Below are positions 7,023 through 15,223 of a stretch of DNA of 20,236 nt, piece after piece; within the stretch, counting starts at the first letter, position 1, and every line of letters starts with the position of its first letter. Origin of the DNA: an uncultured Coprococcus sp. (GTDB lineage Bacteria; Bacillota; Clostridia; Lachnospirales; Lachnospiraceae); assembly GCA_900548315.1 (NCBI GenBank), contig URJU01000017.1, positions 1 to 20,236 on the forward strand. Reading direction: 5' to 3'. A model generated the notes under the pieces. That model saw nothing but the letters and a program-made list of their open reading frames with translations. It made no database searches and had not been told where the DNA came from. The translations under genes were made by a program, and so were the position numbers.

Positions 7023-7060
7023 CAGAATATTTTGCGAGTGGTCGCAGATTGAATATTCTG
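7023..7060. repeat. Nested inverted repeat between two minus-strand genes
   Basis: CAGAATATT (7023-7031) is a perfect inverted copy of AATATTCTG (7052-7060). Inside it GCGA (7034-7037) pairs with TCGC (7042-7045) around GTGG. It lies in the 105-base gap ahead of the phosphoribosyltransferase gene. There is no adjacent T run, so it is more likely an RNA structure or operator than a terminator. Confidence 0.55.
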
Positions 7061-7089
7061 ATAAAGATCGTATTCTCATTAAGCTAGCG

Positions 7090-8160
7090 TTACACAATTT
7101 CGAGAATTGTATTGACCAACATGTCATCCTGTTTAGGGTTCATAAAGCAGAATCTTATATATTTGTTGTCAAGACCTCTGATATCCGCACAGCTCCTTAT
7201 GTATAGTCCCTTTGGAAGACAGTGCTCCACCACATCTCCGGCAGTAACTTCGTCCTTGAGGAGTTTTATCAGTATGAAGTTGGCGGATGGTTTGTAGAGC
7301 TTTATCGACTTGTGGGTTGAAAGTGCTGAGTATACAAGGCTGCGCTCAGTTTTTATAAGCTCTCTTGATTCGGAAATGTATTTGTCGTCTGTGAACATCG
7401 CTGTTCCGGCGGCTTCGGCAAGTTTGCCGACGCTGTACGGAAGACCAGTTATTTCCAGAGTCTTCTTTAAGACTGGGTTGGAAGTGACCATATAGGCGAG
7501 TCTCAGCCCAGGCACCGCAAAGAACTTTGAAGTGTTTCTGAGTACGATCACATTCTCATATTTTGATATGAGAGAAATTGCGGAATTGGCGTTGATATCG
7601 TCAACGAAATCCATATATTCCTCATCCACCACCATAGTTATATCGTTGCCGTCACATACTTTTGCAATAAATTCCATGGATTCTGCATCTATTATCTGAG
7701 AAGTAGTTCCGTTAGGATTGGATATAAATATCATGTCTATATCCTCGGTAAGTTTGGATATAAAATCTGCTATATCCAGGTTGAAGTTGTCCTCCTCGGG
7801 TGTGGAATAATAAGTGATATTACTTCCGTTTAGAGAGAGCAGTTTTTCATAGTTCTGGGCACCCGGGGTGATGAGTATTACATTCTTTGGTGATTCAAAT
7901 TCACACAGTATCTTTACAAATTCGTATGAACTTCCACCTATTATGATGTTGTCTGCGTCTGCTCCTGAGTAGGCTGATATGGCAGATTTTAATTTTTTCA
8001 TGCTGCGATCCGGATAGACAGCCAGCTGACTGAGATTTTCAGATATGGCTTTGTTTGCTGAATCAGGAATCCCAAGAGGATTCATGTTGAGATCTGCACG
8101 AACTGTCTCAACCTGACTGATCAGATTCTCTGTTGTTAGATTGATAACCCCTTTTTTCAT
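7090..8160 (-). CDS. CobD/HisC-like PLP-dependent aminotransferase
   Basis: A fold-type I PLP enzyme of 356 residues, in the family holding histidinol-phosphate aminotransferase (HisC) and threonine-phosphate decarboxylase (CobD). The N-terminal LNMNPLGIP (24-32) followed by YPD (49-51) is typical of CobD/HisC. PLP-site marks are Asn149 in NPN, Asp179 with Tyr182 (VVDEEYMDF), the Schiff-base Lys212 in TSKFFAVPGLRLAY, Arg220, and the substrate-carboxylate Arg336 (YIRFCF). All key residues are present, so it should be active. No his or cob genes are next to it, so the substrate is open: an amino-acid phosphate is a guess from the family. AGAGG lies 8 bases before the ATG. It is divergent from the large solenoid gene and may be co-transcribed with the phosphoribosyltransferase. 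Confidence 0.87.
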   Translation of the reverse strand: MKKGVINLTTENLISQVETVRADLNMNPLGIPDSANKAISENLSQLAVYPDRSMKKLKSAISAYSGADADNIIIGGSSYEFVKILCEFESPKNVILITPGAQNYEKLLSLNGSNITYYSTPEEDNFNLDIADFISKLTEDIDMIFISNPNGTTSQIIDAESMEFIAKVCDGNDITMVVDEEYMDFVDDINANSAISLISKYENVIVLRNTSKFFAVPGLRLAYMVTSNPVLKKTLEITGLPYSVGKLAEAAGTAMFTDDKYISESRELIKTERSLVYSALSTHKSIKLYKPSANFILIKLLKDEVTAGDVVEHCLPKGLYIRSCADIRGLDNKYIRFCFMNPKQDDMLVNTILEIV

Positions 8161-8220
8161 AATAAAACCTCTTTTTTAGTTGAATTCAGTTGTTTTAAGT
8201 TATTTTTCTGTTTTATATTG

Positions 8221-8249
8221 TTTAAAAAGGAACAATATTTTGCTATAAT
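8221..8249 (+). promoter_or_regulatory. Extended -10 promoter for the solenoid-ATPase-TPR operon
   Basis: TTTAAA (8221-8226), a 17-base spacer, then TATAAT (8244-8249) preceded by TG and one base (8241-8243), which is a consensus extended -10 sigma-A element. Transcription would begin near 8256, leaving a leader of about 100 bases before the ATG at 8358. Confidence 0.6.
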
Positions 8250-8357
8250 CAAAATATATGTCTATTAGTTAATTATACCGATTGAGGGCGACAAATACAA
8301 CCACAACAAGTAAAAATTGACAAAAAGACAATAGAATCAGATACAGGAGACCAGAAT

Positions 8358-11300
8358 ATGAAAGGAATAGTTGAACAGTATGCCCGTGGCGAGTTTAAGG
8401 TAGACAGGCCTGAGGTTGCCATATCAGTCAGCAGGATAGAATTGAATATCGAGGCAGGTACAGTGTATAACGGAGAGTTTTCGGTTGATACATCAAACAA
8501 TTGTCCTGTAAAACTGATGGTGTACGACAGCCGCTATATCCTGGATTTCAAGAGTCATACGTATGTCGGAAGAAAGAACAAAGTGTGCTATTCATTTGAT
8601 GCCCGCGGCTTGGAACAGGGCAAGTCTTTCAAGGGGCATATCAACATAATTACCGATGGCGGTGAGTTTATAATCCCGTACAACATAACAGTCGTCGCTC
8701 CTTATATCAAGGTGGGTGACAGGAAACTGGAAGATCTGTTTCAGTTTGCATCATATGCTGAGGAGAACTGGGAGGATGCCATACGCATCTTCGGCAGCGA
8801 GGATTTTGTGCGCACTTTTATAGGTAGGGATGAGAAACTGCACAGGGTATACGATACGTTGGGATTGTCACTTTCCATAGGGCAGGCCATGGAGGAATTC
8901 CTGGTCTATACACATAAGAAGAGGGCACTCACTTTGTCGGTTGCCCAGAACGATCTGTTGGTTGAGATGCCGAAGGAACTTGTCAGAGCATCGGTTACGA
9001 TAACTAAGAATACCTGGGGATACACCAATACCAAGATAGCCTCAGACTGTGACTTCCTTATACCAGAGACAAATGAGCTTAAGTGGAACAGCTTTGACGG
9101 AAATACATTTGAACTTACATTCCTGATAGATCCACAGAAGATACATGACGGTGAGTCTGCGGGATACATATATATATGGAACACATACCAGAATATGAAG
9201 ATCAGGGTCAGCATCAGAAAGCCGGAGGTTGTCAAGATGACACCAAAGAGCAGGCAGACCAGGTTTACGATCAAGAGGGCGGAGGAGGCGCTGATACGCG
9301 CATATATTGGTTTCAGAACAGACAAGATAGATCTTGGAAAATACATTGCTGAGACAAGAGATGCACTGAACACTCTCATAAAATACAGACCTGAATATGG
9401 AATGTACAGACTTGGACTGCTGCACATGCAGATACTTGAGGGTCATACGGAATTTGTGGAGCAGGAGTTCCTCAGGATAGATGCCGATGCAAACTTTACC
9501 AGCATGGAAGATATGGAGAAGTGCTACCTGAGCTATCTTAAATCTCTGCTCAGAAGAGAGAAGTTCCTCATCGACAGAACCGCTAGAATGGTGCGTGAGA
9601 AGTTTGAGACAAGCAAAAAGAACAGACTTTTCTATTTCTGGATATTGCTGTTCGTGGATGTGAATTATACAGAGGACAAATGGGTTCTCTATGAAGATAT
9701 ACAGAGACTTTTTAACGAGGGTGTGAACAGTCCTGTGATCTATTTTGAGATCTGCGATATGTTCAACAAGCAGCCTCTTATGATGAAGAAGATCGCACCG
9801 CTTGAGATTGCAGCGCTGAGATGGGGCATGAGAAATGAATTCGTGTCTGAGGATGTCATAGTAGAATTTGTCAAGACTGCATCCAGACAGAAGACATTTG
9901 ATGAACATTCATTTAAGATGTTAGAACAGATATATGATATGCGTCATGACAAAACGACCTTGGAGGCAATATGTGGCATACTCATCAAAGACAGGATGTA
10001 CGATCCGAGATACCACAGGTATTACAGCGATGCTGCAGAGCGGGATCTCAAATATGTGGGGCTGAACGAGTGCTTTATCAGGAGTATGGACAGGAGACGT
10101 TATGATGAGATACCTGAGGCGATACTTAGATACTTCAGCTACAAGAGTGTGCTGACAGACGAAGAGTTGGCATATATTTACGCCAGTGTCATCATGAACA
10201 AGAATGATCAGATGACGGTATATCGTGATTTTGTGCCAGCTATAGAGCGATTCATGGAGAAGATGATACTTCAGGGCAGTGTGAGTGATGACCTCACAGT
10301 AATATACGATGAATTCCTTGATCCAGATACAGTGAAACCGGAATTTGCCTCTAAGATCATAAATATAATATTTAAGAGAAAGGTAGTGTGCGACAACCAG
10401 AATATAACAGGAATCCTGGTTTCCCATGGAGAGCTTGGGGGAGAGATAAAAGTTCCGGTAGTGAATGGTGAGGCATACGTTGAGATAATCTCGCCATCGG
10501 CGGTCATAACTTTGCTGGATGAAAATGGCGGAAGATATGTGGGCACTATTCCATATAGGATGGAGCGGATTGTTGATGAGAGAAGTTATCTGGATATATG
10601 CCAGGAATACAGTGCGAAGGATTACAGATATTTGTTGTTCCTGTACAATGATATAGATATATTTACCCACAGGGATGCAAAGGAGATAAATCTCGCCAGG
10701 GATATTGTTCTTTGTCCGGAGGTCAGCTACAGAGTAAGACAGGAGGCTCTCACCCATATGGTAGAGTACTACCATGAGAATTTCGATGCGGATATTCTTG
10801 GAAGATATATGTCAAAGATAGACTTGGATTATGTTGATCCGGCATATGCGTCCAGAATAAACACTTACTATATAGCACTTGATATGTATGAGAATGCATT
10901 TGAAGGCATGTATAGATTTGGATATGTCGATGTGGACATAGACGAGCTTATAAAGATCGCTGAGTATGGGATAGAAGATAAGAGATATGATGAGAGCAGG
11001 CTGCTCATATCAATATGCGTGTATATATACAGGCGCGGATATGCAGGACAGAAGATACTCTCATATCTCATCAACAACTATAATGGTTCCCTTGAGGAGA
11101 TGGCCAATCTGTTCAAGTCGGTAAATTCCAATTACAGGAATATTGATATGCTGTCAGAGAACATCCTGGCACAGATGATGTTCGCGGATGGTTATATAGA
11201 GTCTATATACGATATATTTGATGTGTATTACCGAGGAAGAAGCAGGGGAATGGTAGTAAAGGCATTCCTGAGATACTGTGCACATCAGTATTTTATAAAG

Positions 11301-11924
11301 GATCAGAAGATACCTTCCAGTATAATGGAGGATTTGTATCTCGAGATAGAAAAAGGCAATATAAGGGATGAGATATCAAAAATGAGTCTGCTTTATTATT
11401 TCAGCAATAGAGTGGGCAGATACACCGCAGAGCAGCAGGAATGGATAAGGACTACTGTCAGACAGTTTATCGAATTTAGCAAGATACTTCCGTTTTTCCG
11501 AAAATTCGAGGCTATAGTCAAACTGCCTGGTGACATGAAGTTCAAGACATACGTCATATTTAAGGGCGAGAGTGGCAAGCAGGTTTGGGTGAGCTACAGT
11601 TTTGGACAGGAGAGCAGCAGTATGGCCAACTACAAGTCCGAGAGGATGAATGAGATCATACCGGGAGTGTACGTTAAGGAAGTCGTGGTGTTCCATGGAG
11701 AATCACTCATATATTCCATAGATGGAGTTGTGGGTACATCTGTTGTCGTTGAGAGTGATATATTGAAGAATGAGACATTCCACAAAGGTGGTGGCAGCAG
11801 TTTTGAACTTATCAACAGCATGCTTGTAAGTCAGGAAACCAGAAACGATCATGAGCTCATTCAGGCTATGGACACTTATCTGTATGACAGGCATTTCTTC
11901 GATGCGAATCTTATGCTGCTATAA
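8358..11924 (+). CDS. Large beta/alpha-solenoid protein, DUF5717-like
   Basis: A 1188-residue protein with no signal peptide and no membrane helix, so probably cytoplasmic. Reading the sequence suggests a beta-sandwich-like domain at about 15-115 and a short helical segment (120-190). A second beta domain follows at about 190-290 (ending VSIRKPE), then a long series of helical repeats from about 300, rich in Tyr, Arg and Met. A beta insert interrupts the helices near 675-740 (around GELGGEIKVPVVNGEAYVEI), and a C-terminal beta domain lies at about 1050-1145. I associate this layout with the DUF5717 family of Clostridia, from memory. It has no catalytic motif I can identify, which suits a scaffold. 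The start is fixed by AGGAG (8346-8350). It is the first gene of a unit with an Hsp70-fold ATPase and a TPR protein. Function unknown. Confidence 0.85.
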   Translation: MKGIVEQYARGEFKVDRPEVAISVSRIELNIEAGTVYNGEFSVDTSNNCPVKLMVYDSRYILDFKSHTYVGRKNKVCYSFDARGLEQGKSFKGHINIITDGGEFIIPYNITVVAPYIKVGDRKLEDLFQFASYAEENWEDAIRIFGSEDFVRTFIGRDEKLHRVYDTLGLSLSIGQAMEEFLVYTHKKRALTLSVAQNDLLVEMPKELVRASVTITKNTWGYTNTKIASDCDFLIPETNELKWNSFDGNTFELTFLIDPQKIHDGESAGYIYIWNTYQNMKIRVSIRKPEVVKMTPKSRQTRFTIKRAEEALIRAYIGFRTDKIDLGKYIAETRDALNTLIKYRPEYGMYRLGLLHMQILEGHTEFVEQEFLRIDADANFTSMEDMEKCYLSYLKSLLRREKFLIDRTARMVREKFETSKKNRLFYFWILLFVDVNYTEDKWVLYEDIQRLFNEGVNSPVIYFEICDMFNKQPLMMKKIAPLEIAALRWGMRNEFVSEDVIVEFVKTASRQKTFDEHSFKMLEQIYDMRHDKTTLEAICGILIKDRMYDPRYHRYYSDAAERDLKYVGLNECFIRSMDRRRYDEIPEAILRYFSYKSVLTDEELAYIYASVIMNKNDQMTVYRDFVPAIERFMEKMILQGSVSDDLTVIYDEFLDPDTVKPEFASKIINIIFKRKVVCDNQNITGILVSHGELGGEIKVPVVNGEAYVEIISPSAVITLLDENGGRYVGTIPYRMERIVDERSYLDICQEYSAKDYRYLLFLYNDIDIFTHRDAKEINLARDIVLCPEVSYRVRQEALTHMVEYYHENFDADILGRYMSKIDLDYVDPAYASRINTYYIALDMYENAFEGMYRFGYVDVDIDELIKIAEYGIEDKRYDESRLLISICVYIYRRGYAGQKILSYLINNYNGSLEEMANLFKSVNSNYRNIDMLSENILAQMMFADGYIESIYDIFDVYYRGRSRGMVVKAFLRYCAHQYFIKDQKIPSSIMEDLYLEIEKGNIRDEISKMSLLYYFSNRVGRYTAEQQEWIRTTVRQFIEFSKILPFFRKFEAIVKLPGDMKFKTYVIFKGESGKQVWVSYSFGQESSSMANYKSERMNEIIPGVYVKEVVVFHGESLIYSIDGVVGTSVVVESDILKNETFHKGGGSSFELINSMLVSQETRNDHELIQAMDTYLYDRHFFDANLMLL

Positions 11925-12031
11925 ATTTTCATAAGGAGGGACCCGCGTAAGCGGGAGGATTCCTTGGGAAGCACGCAGGCGCCGCGCGCAAGCGCACAAA
12001 GATGCGCCTGCTCCATATTTTCATAAGGAGG
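11925..12031 (+). repeat. 15-bp direct repeats flanking a GC-rich hairpin spacer
   Basis: ATTTTCATAAGGAGG occurs at 11925-11939 and again at 12017-12031. The second copy supplies the ribosome binding site of the next gene. The 77 bases between are far richer in GC than their surroundings. They form CCCGC-GTAA-GCGGG (11942-11955) and an 8-bp stem GCAGGCGC (11975-11982)/GCGCCTGC (12004-12011) that encloses GCGC-GCAA-GCGC (11984-11995). Both apical loops fit the GNRA tetraloop class. No T run follows, so it is not a terminator. Confidence 0.8.
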
Positions 12032-12040
12032 AACTTTAGG

Positions 12041-14017
12041 ATGGCTGATGCACAGTTGTATCTGGGCCTTGATCTGGGACCGGAATATACACAGCTTAGT
12101 TATTACAATGCAGATACGCGTGAACCGGAGTCGGTGTATCATGAGGAGGCAAAAGATACATATATGCTCCCGAATATCATGTTCTACAGCGCGTACCACA
12201 AGAGAATAGGGGACGGACAGAATGACTGCTATAAGTTTATTGATCTGTCCGGCTGGTGTGTCGGTGCTAAAGCCTCTGCTTACAGATTTGAAGATAAGGG
12301 AACAGTAGTTGACGGAGTCTATGAAGGAACTCTGAACAATGAGAACATAGAAGTTGAGGGCAGAAATTATAAAGCATCTGAACTCATGGTGAAGATGCTG
12401 GTATTGCATATAAAGCAGTTTACAGACACGCTTGATGGGTTTGTCATAAAGAGACTTACTGTAACGGTAGCTGATACCGATCCACATATAATACAGGCAG
12501 TAAGAGGACTCAAGACGGCACTCAAACTCAGCCACGATCAGTTTAATATCGTGAGTCATCTGGACAGTGGGCTGTGCTATATATTTGCCCAACCGGAACC
12601 ACTCAGGAACAACAGCGTGGGATTATTTGATTTCGGCAGGTCAGGTCTGGACTTCTACAGAATAGACATGACAAGGAAATATCCGCTGATAGTCACGGCG
12701 CAGCATACGAATTACCATGACAAGATGAATCTTAAGAGATTTGGACGATGCCATGAGGATATGGATGAGACATTTGCAGATGTTGTGAGAGAATGTATGG
12801 ATCAAGTGTTTATATCGTCTGTATTTCTTACAGGACTTGGGTTTTCCGAGAACTGGATGAAACAGTCAGCGGCTGTTTTGTGCCAGGGCCGCAGAGTGTT
12901 TGTCGGACAGAATATATATACAAAGGGAGCTTGTTATCGATCCCTTGGCGGGGTTTATACGGAATCGCTCAGCAGGTATTTTATAGATACTGAGCAGACC
13001 GTCAAGACCAATATAGGCATAAATCTTATGGATGACAAAAATACATTCTGGCCTATTGTGTATGGAGGGCTTGAGTGGTTCAACACCAGAGGCATGGTGG
13101 AAGTTTTTCTGGACAACACTCGTAGGATACAGATAGTATATCAGGATATACTGACAGAGGAGGAATTTCGAGAGACTATTGAGATATATGGTCTTCCAGC
13201 CAGACCTCCAAAGACGACTAAGATATCCATAGAGGTTGAATATTACGGTGCCGAAAGGGGAGCCATAGTCATAAGAGATATGGGATTTGGCACTCTTTTC
13301 CCAACAACAAATAAGATATACAGGAAAGAATTTGATATAGCATCTCTCAGAAAAAAACAGGCTAAAAAACTTGAAAACGAGAGAGTTAAGGCGCCTGAGG
13401 GAGATACAGAGGAGCTGATTGGTGAGGATTCTGTGGACAGAGATGATATCAGGGAAAATGAACGGCGTGAGATGGAACGCATCCAGGCTGAGGAGACAGC
13501 TGCGCAGGATGCTCTGAAACATGAGATACACATGGATCTGGATGACCTTAGGTACAGAGCCGAAGATGATGACAGTGAGGATGTAGTATATTATGGAACG
13601 GCCTCTCCGGTTCAGGATGGTGTCGGTGATCAGGAAGATGACATTGAAGATGTCGAGAATTCGACGGATGACAGTGAATTTGCAGATGAAGACTTTTCGT
13701 CTGCAGAAGAAGGCGCGGAGCAGGCAGAGAACCAGACAGATGATAATGACGGTGTTGATGCCGGAAATCAGGATGATGATAATGGAGTTGCGGATGCTGA
13801 CGAGGCAGAAATACCAATAGAGGACATCAACGCCGAAGAGAGTGAAGATCTGACAACGGAGAATGATGCTGCAGATGGAGATATGGCGGCAAAAGATGAT
13901 AATGTCACAGTCGATGATATATCATATGATGATGATCCTGATGACGATGAGCAGGAACAGAGCAGCTTTACAATTCCTGCCTACCTCAGAGGTCAGCATT
14001 TTGATCCGGGGGAGTAG
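12041..14017 (+). CDS. Hsp70/actin-fold ATPase with acidic tail, DUF5716-like
   Basis: A 658-residue cytoplasmic protein. Residues 1-430 carry the ATPase marks of the Hsp70/actin/sugar-kinase fold: phosphate-1 LGLDLGPEYTQL (8-19), a connect-1-like segment SHLDSGLCYIFAQ (172-184), phosphate-2 LFDFGRSGLDFY (195-206), an adenosine motif VFLTGLGFS (261-269) and a connect-2-like KGACYRSLG (295-303). A charged helix (about 436-500) follows, then a very acidic low-complexity tail (about 508-640), ending in a short uncharged patch (SSFTIPAYL). I associate it with DUF5716, from memory. I chose ATG 12041 because AAGGAGG (12025-12031) lies 9 bases upstream; the in-frame ATG 13 codons earlier (12002) falls inside the hairpin spacer. 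It may act as a nucleotide-driven switch with the two flanking gene products. Substrate or partner unknown. Confidence 0.87.
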   Translation: MADAQLYLGLDLGPEYTQLSYYNADTREPESVYHEEAKDTYMLPNIMFYSAYHKRIGDGQNDCYKFIDLSGWCVGAKASAYRFEDKGTVVDGVYEGTLNNENIEVEGRNYKASELMVKMLVLHIKQFTDTLDGFVIKRLTVTVADTDPHIIQAVRGLKTALKLSHDQFNIVSHLDSGLCYIFAQPEPLRNNSVGLFDFGRSGLDFYRIDMTRKYPLIVTAQHTNYHDKMNLKRFGRCHEDMDETFADVVRECMDQVFISSVFLTGLGFSENWMKQSAAVLCQGRRVFVGQNIYTKGACYRSLGGVYTESLSRYFIDTEQTVKTNIGINLMDDKNTFWPIVYGGLEWFNTRGMVEVFLDNTRRIQIVYQDILTEEEFRETIEIYGLPARPPKTTKISIEVEYYGAERGAIVIRDMGFGTLFPTTNKIYRKEFDIASLRKKQAKKLENERVKAPEGDTEELIGEDSVDRDDIRENERREMERIQAEETAAQDALKHEIHMDLDDLRYRAEDDDSEDVVYYGTASPVQDGVGDQEDDIEDVENSTDDSEFADEDFSSAEEGAEQAENQTDDNDGVDAGNQDDDNGVADADEAEIPIEDINAEESEDLTTENDAADGDMAAKDDNVTVDDISYDDDPDDDEQEQSSFTIPAYLRGQHFDPGE

Positions 14018-14056
14018 ACGTTATAGCAGCTGATATAGATAAAAGGTGATATACAG

Positions 14057-14893
14057 ATGAGTGGAATTATAATTTGCAAGACGAAAACAGCAGACAATCC
14101 GTACACATTTTTAAATACTAAGATGAGTGTATTCTCCTATGAGGAATTGTGTTACTACATATTCAACAACATGGTTTTGGTAGGGAAGGATGATCTGACA
14201 GACAGGCTTACGGCATGGCTCAGGGAAGAGCTTGGGATGTATGATCTGGCGGACAAGGTGGATACCCTCAATCAGAAGAATGCGTATATACAGGATATCA
14301 TGGTTGAGATCCTGACATTTGGAGAGTTTTATGGCACGGAGGAGATAAAGGAATTCCTTGGTGAGTGCAAGCGTATAAGAACTCTGAAACCATATGAGTT
14401 GGACAAAAAGCGTGCAGACAGTTATATGATGTACAAGCATTACATAAAGGCTGATGCTATATATGATGAGATAATAGAGTATAAGGAAAGTCATGATGAA
14501 TTCGACGAGTTCCTAGGAAATATATATCACAACAAGGGTGTCGCACTGGCTGGAAATCTTCAGCTTGAGGAGGCAAAAGAGTGCTTTATCAGGGCATTTT
14601 CACTGAATAAGAACAATGAATCCCTCATAGAATATTTCTGTGTCATGGCGGTGACTGTTGACACTGCCACATTGCAGAGGGAGATAAGAAAGCGTGGAAT
14701 GCCGGCGGGATTTTTGGATGATCTCATGAATGAGATCGCAGATTCCAAGGAAGATGTGCATGAGATGTCCATATATAATAAGGTCCAGAAAGCTGTCTAC
14801 AACAGGATGCACGGTGACATTGAGGATTATGACAGAAGAATGGACTCGTTGCTCAGTACATTGAAAGATCAGTTTAGAAATCAGATAGGATGA
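14057..14893 (+). CDS. TPR-type helical protein, partner of the ATPase
   Basis: A 278-residue soluble, all-helical protein without signal or membrane segments. A recognisable tetratricopeptide unit spans about 150-190 (IYHNKGVALAGNLQLEEAK, then CFIRAFSLNKNN). A weaker helical pair precedes it (about 117-146, MMYKHYIKADAIYDEII). The C-terminus is charged and probably helical. AGGTGA (14044-14049) lies 7 bases before the ATG. The gene follows the ATPase by 39 bases with no terminator, so it is probably co-transcribed. TPR proteins often bind the acidic tails of chaperone ATPases, and the neighbour has such a tail. A direct interaction is an inference from context only. No other function is visible. 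Confidence 0.82.
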   Translation: MSGIIICKTKTADNPYTFLNTKMSVFSYEELCYYIFNNMVLVGKDDLTDRLTAWLREELGMYDLADKVDTLNQKNAYIQDIMVEILTFGEFYGTEEIKEFLGECKRIRTLKPYELDKKRADSYMMYKHYIKADAIYDEIIEYKESHDEFDEFLGNIYHNKGVALAGNLQLEEAKECFIRAFSLNKNNESLIEYFCVMAVTVDTATLQREIRKRGMPAGFLDDLMNEIADSKEDVHEMSIYNKVQKAVYNRMHGDIEDYDRRMDSLLSTLKDQFRNQIG

Positions 14894-14901
14894 CTTGGGG
14901 C

Positions 14902-14931
14902 TTGACTCAGACCCAGCCGATGTTGTACTAT
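14902..14931 (+). promoter_or_regulatory. valS promoter
   Basis: TTGACT (14902-14907) and TACTAT (14926-14931) are separated by 18 bases, a good sigma-A match. Transcription would start near 14938, just before the T-box stem I, giving valS its own transcript separate from the upstream TPR operon. Confidence 0.6.
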
Positions 14932-14937
14932 GCACAG

Positions 14938-15187
14938 AGAATATATACAAATGCTGTGACGAAGAGGAGTAGCATGGGGAGTCAGACAGAGAGAAGGGTT
15001 CTTGGGCTGTGAGATCTTTCCTGACAGAGACATGTGAAGGTAGTTTCTGAGCTGCGTGATTGAAAGTTTAAAAGGATAGGTCGCGCCGGGGCGTTCCCGT
15101 TATAGGATAAGATGAGATACAAAACAAGGTGGTAACGCGAATACTTGCTCGCCCTTCTGACAGATTGTCTGAAGAGCGGGTTTTTTT
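14938..15187 (+). promoter_or_regulatory. T-box leader controlling valS
   Basis: A tRNA-sensing attenuator. The T-box sequence AAGGTGGTAACGCG (15126-15139) is unmistakable. Stem I features are visible upstream: GACGAAGAGGAGTAG near 14958-14972 and AGAGAGAAGGG around 14986-14996. The likely valine specifier codon is GTA (15040-15042) in the 3' side of stem I, but this is read by eye. The terminator hairpin is CTTC...GAAG-type pairing at about 15148-15180, followed by seven T residues (15181-15187). Uncharged tRNA-Val should stabilise the antiterminator and let valS be transcribed. Confidence 0.92.
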
Positions 15188-15223
15188 ATGCAGAATACAG
15201 GAAAAACAGAAAGGAAGAATGAG

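Noticed and set aside
8318..8346. TTGACA (8318-8323) with GATACA 17 bases later as a promoter
   Set aside because: The -10 is poor, and a start near 8352 would remove the AGGAG ribosome binding site of the solenoid gene. The TATAAT promoter at 8244 is better.
13548..13817. Minus-strand frame rich in His and Pro opposite the ATPase tail
   Set aside because: It is the reverse complement of the Asp/Glu codon repeats (GAT/GAC/GAG) in the acidic tail, hence a composition shadow.
15188..15223. Upstream ATG for valS
   Set aside because: It directly follows the terminator T run with no ribosome binding site; ATG 15224 has AAGGA at 8 bases.
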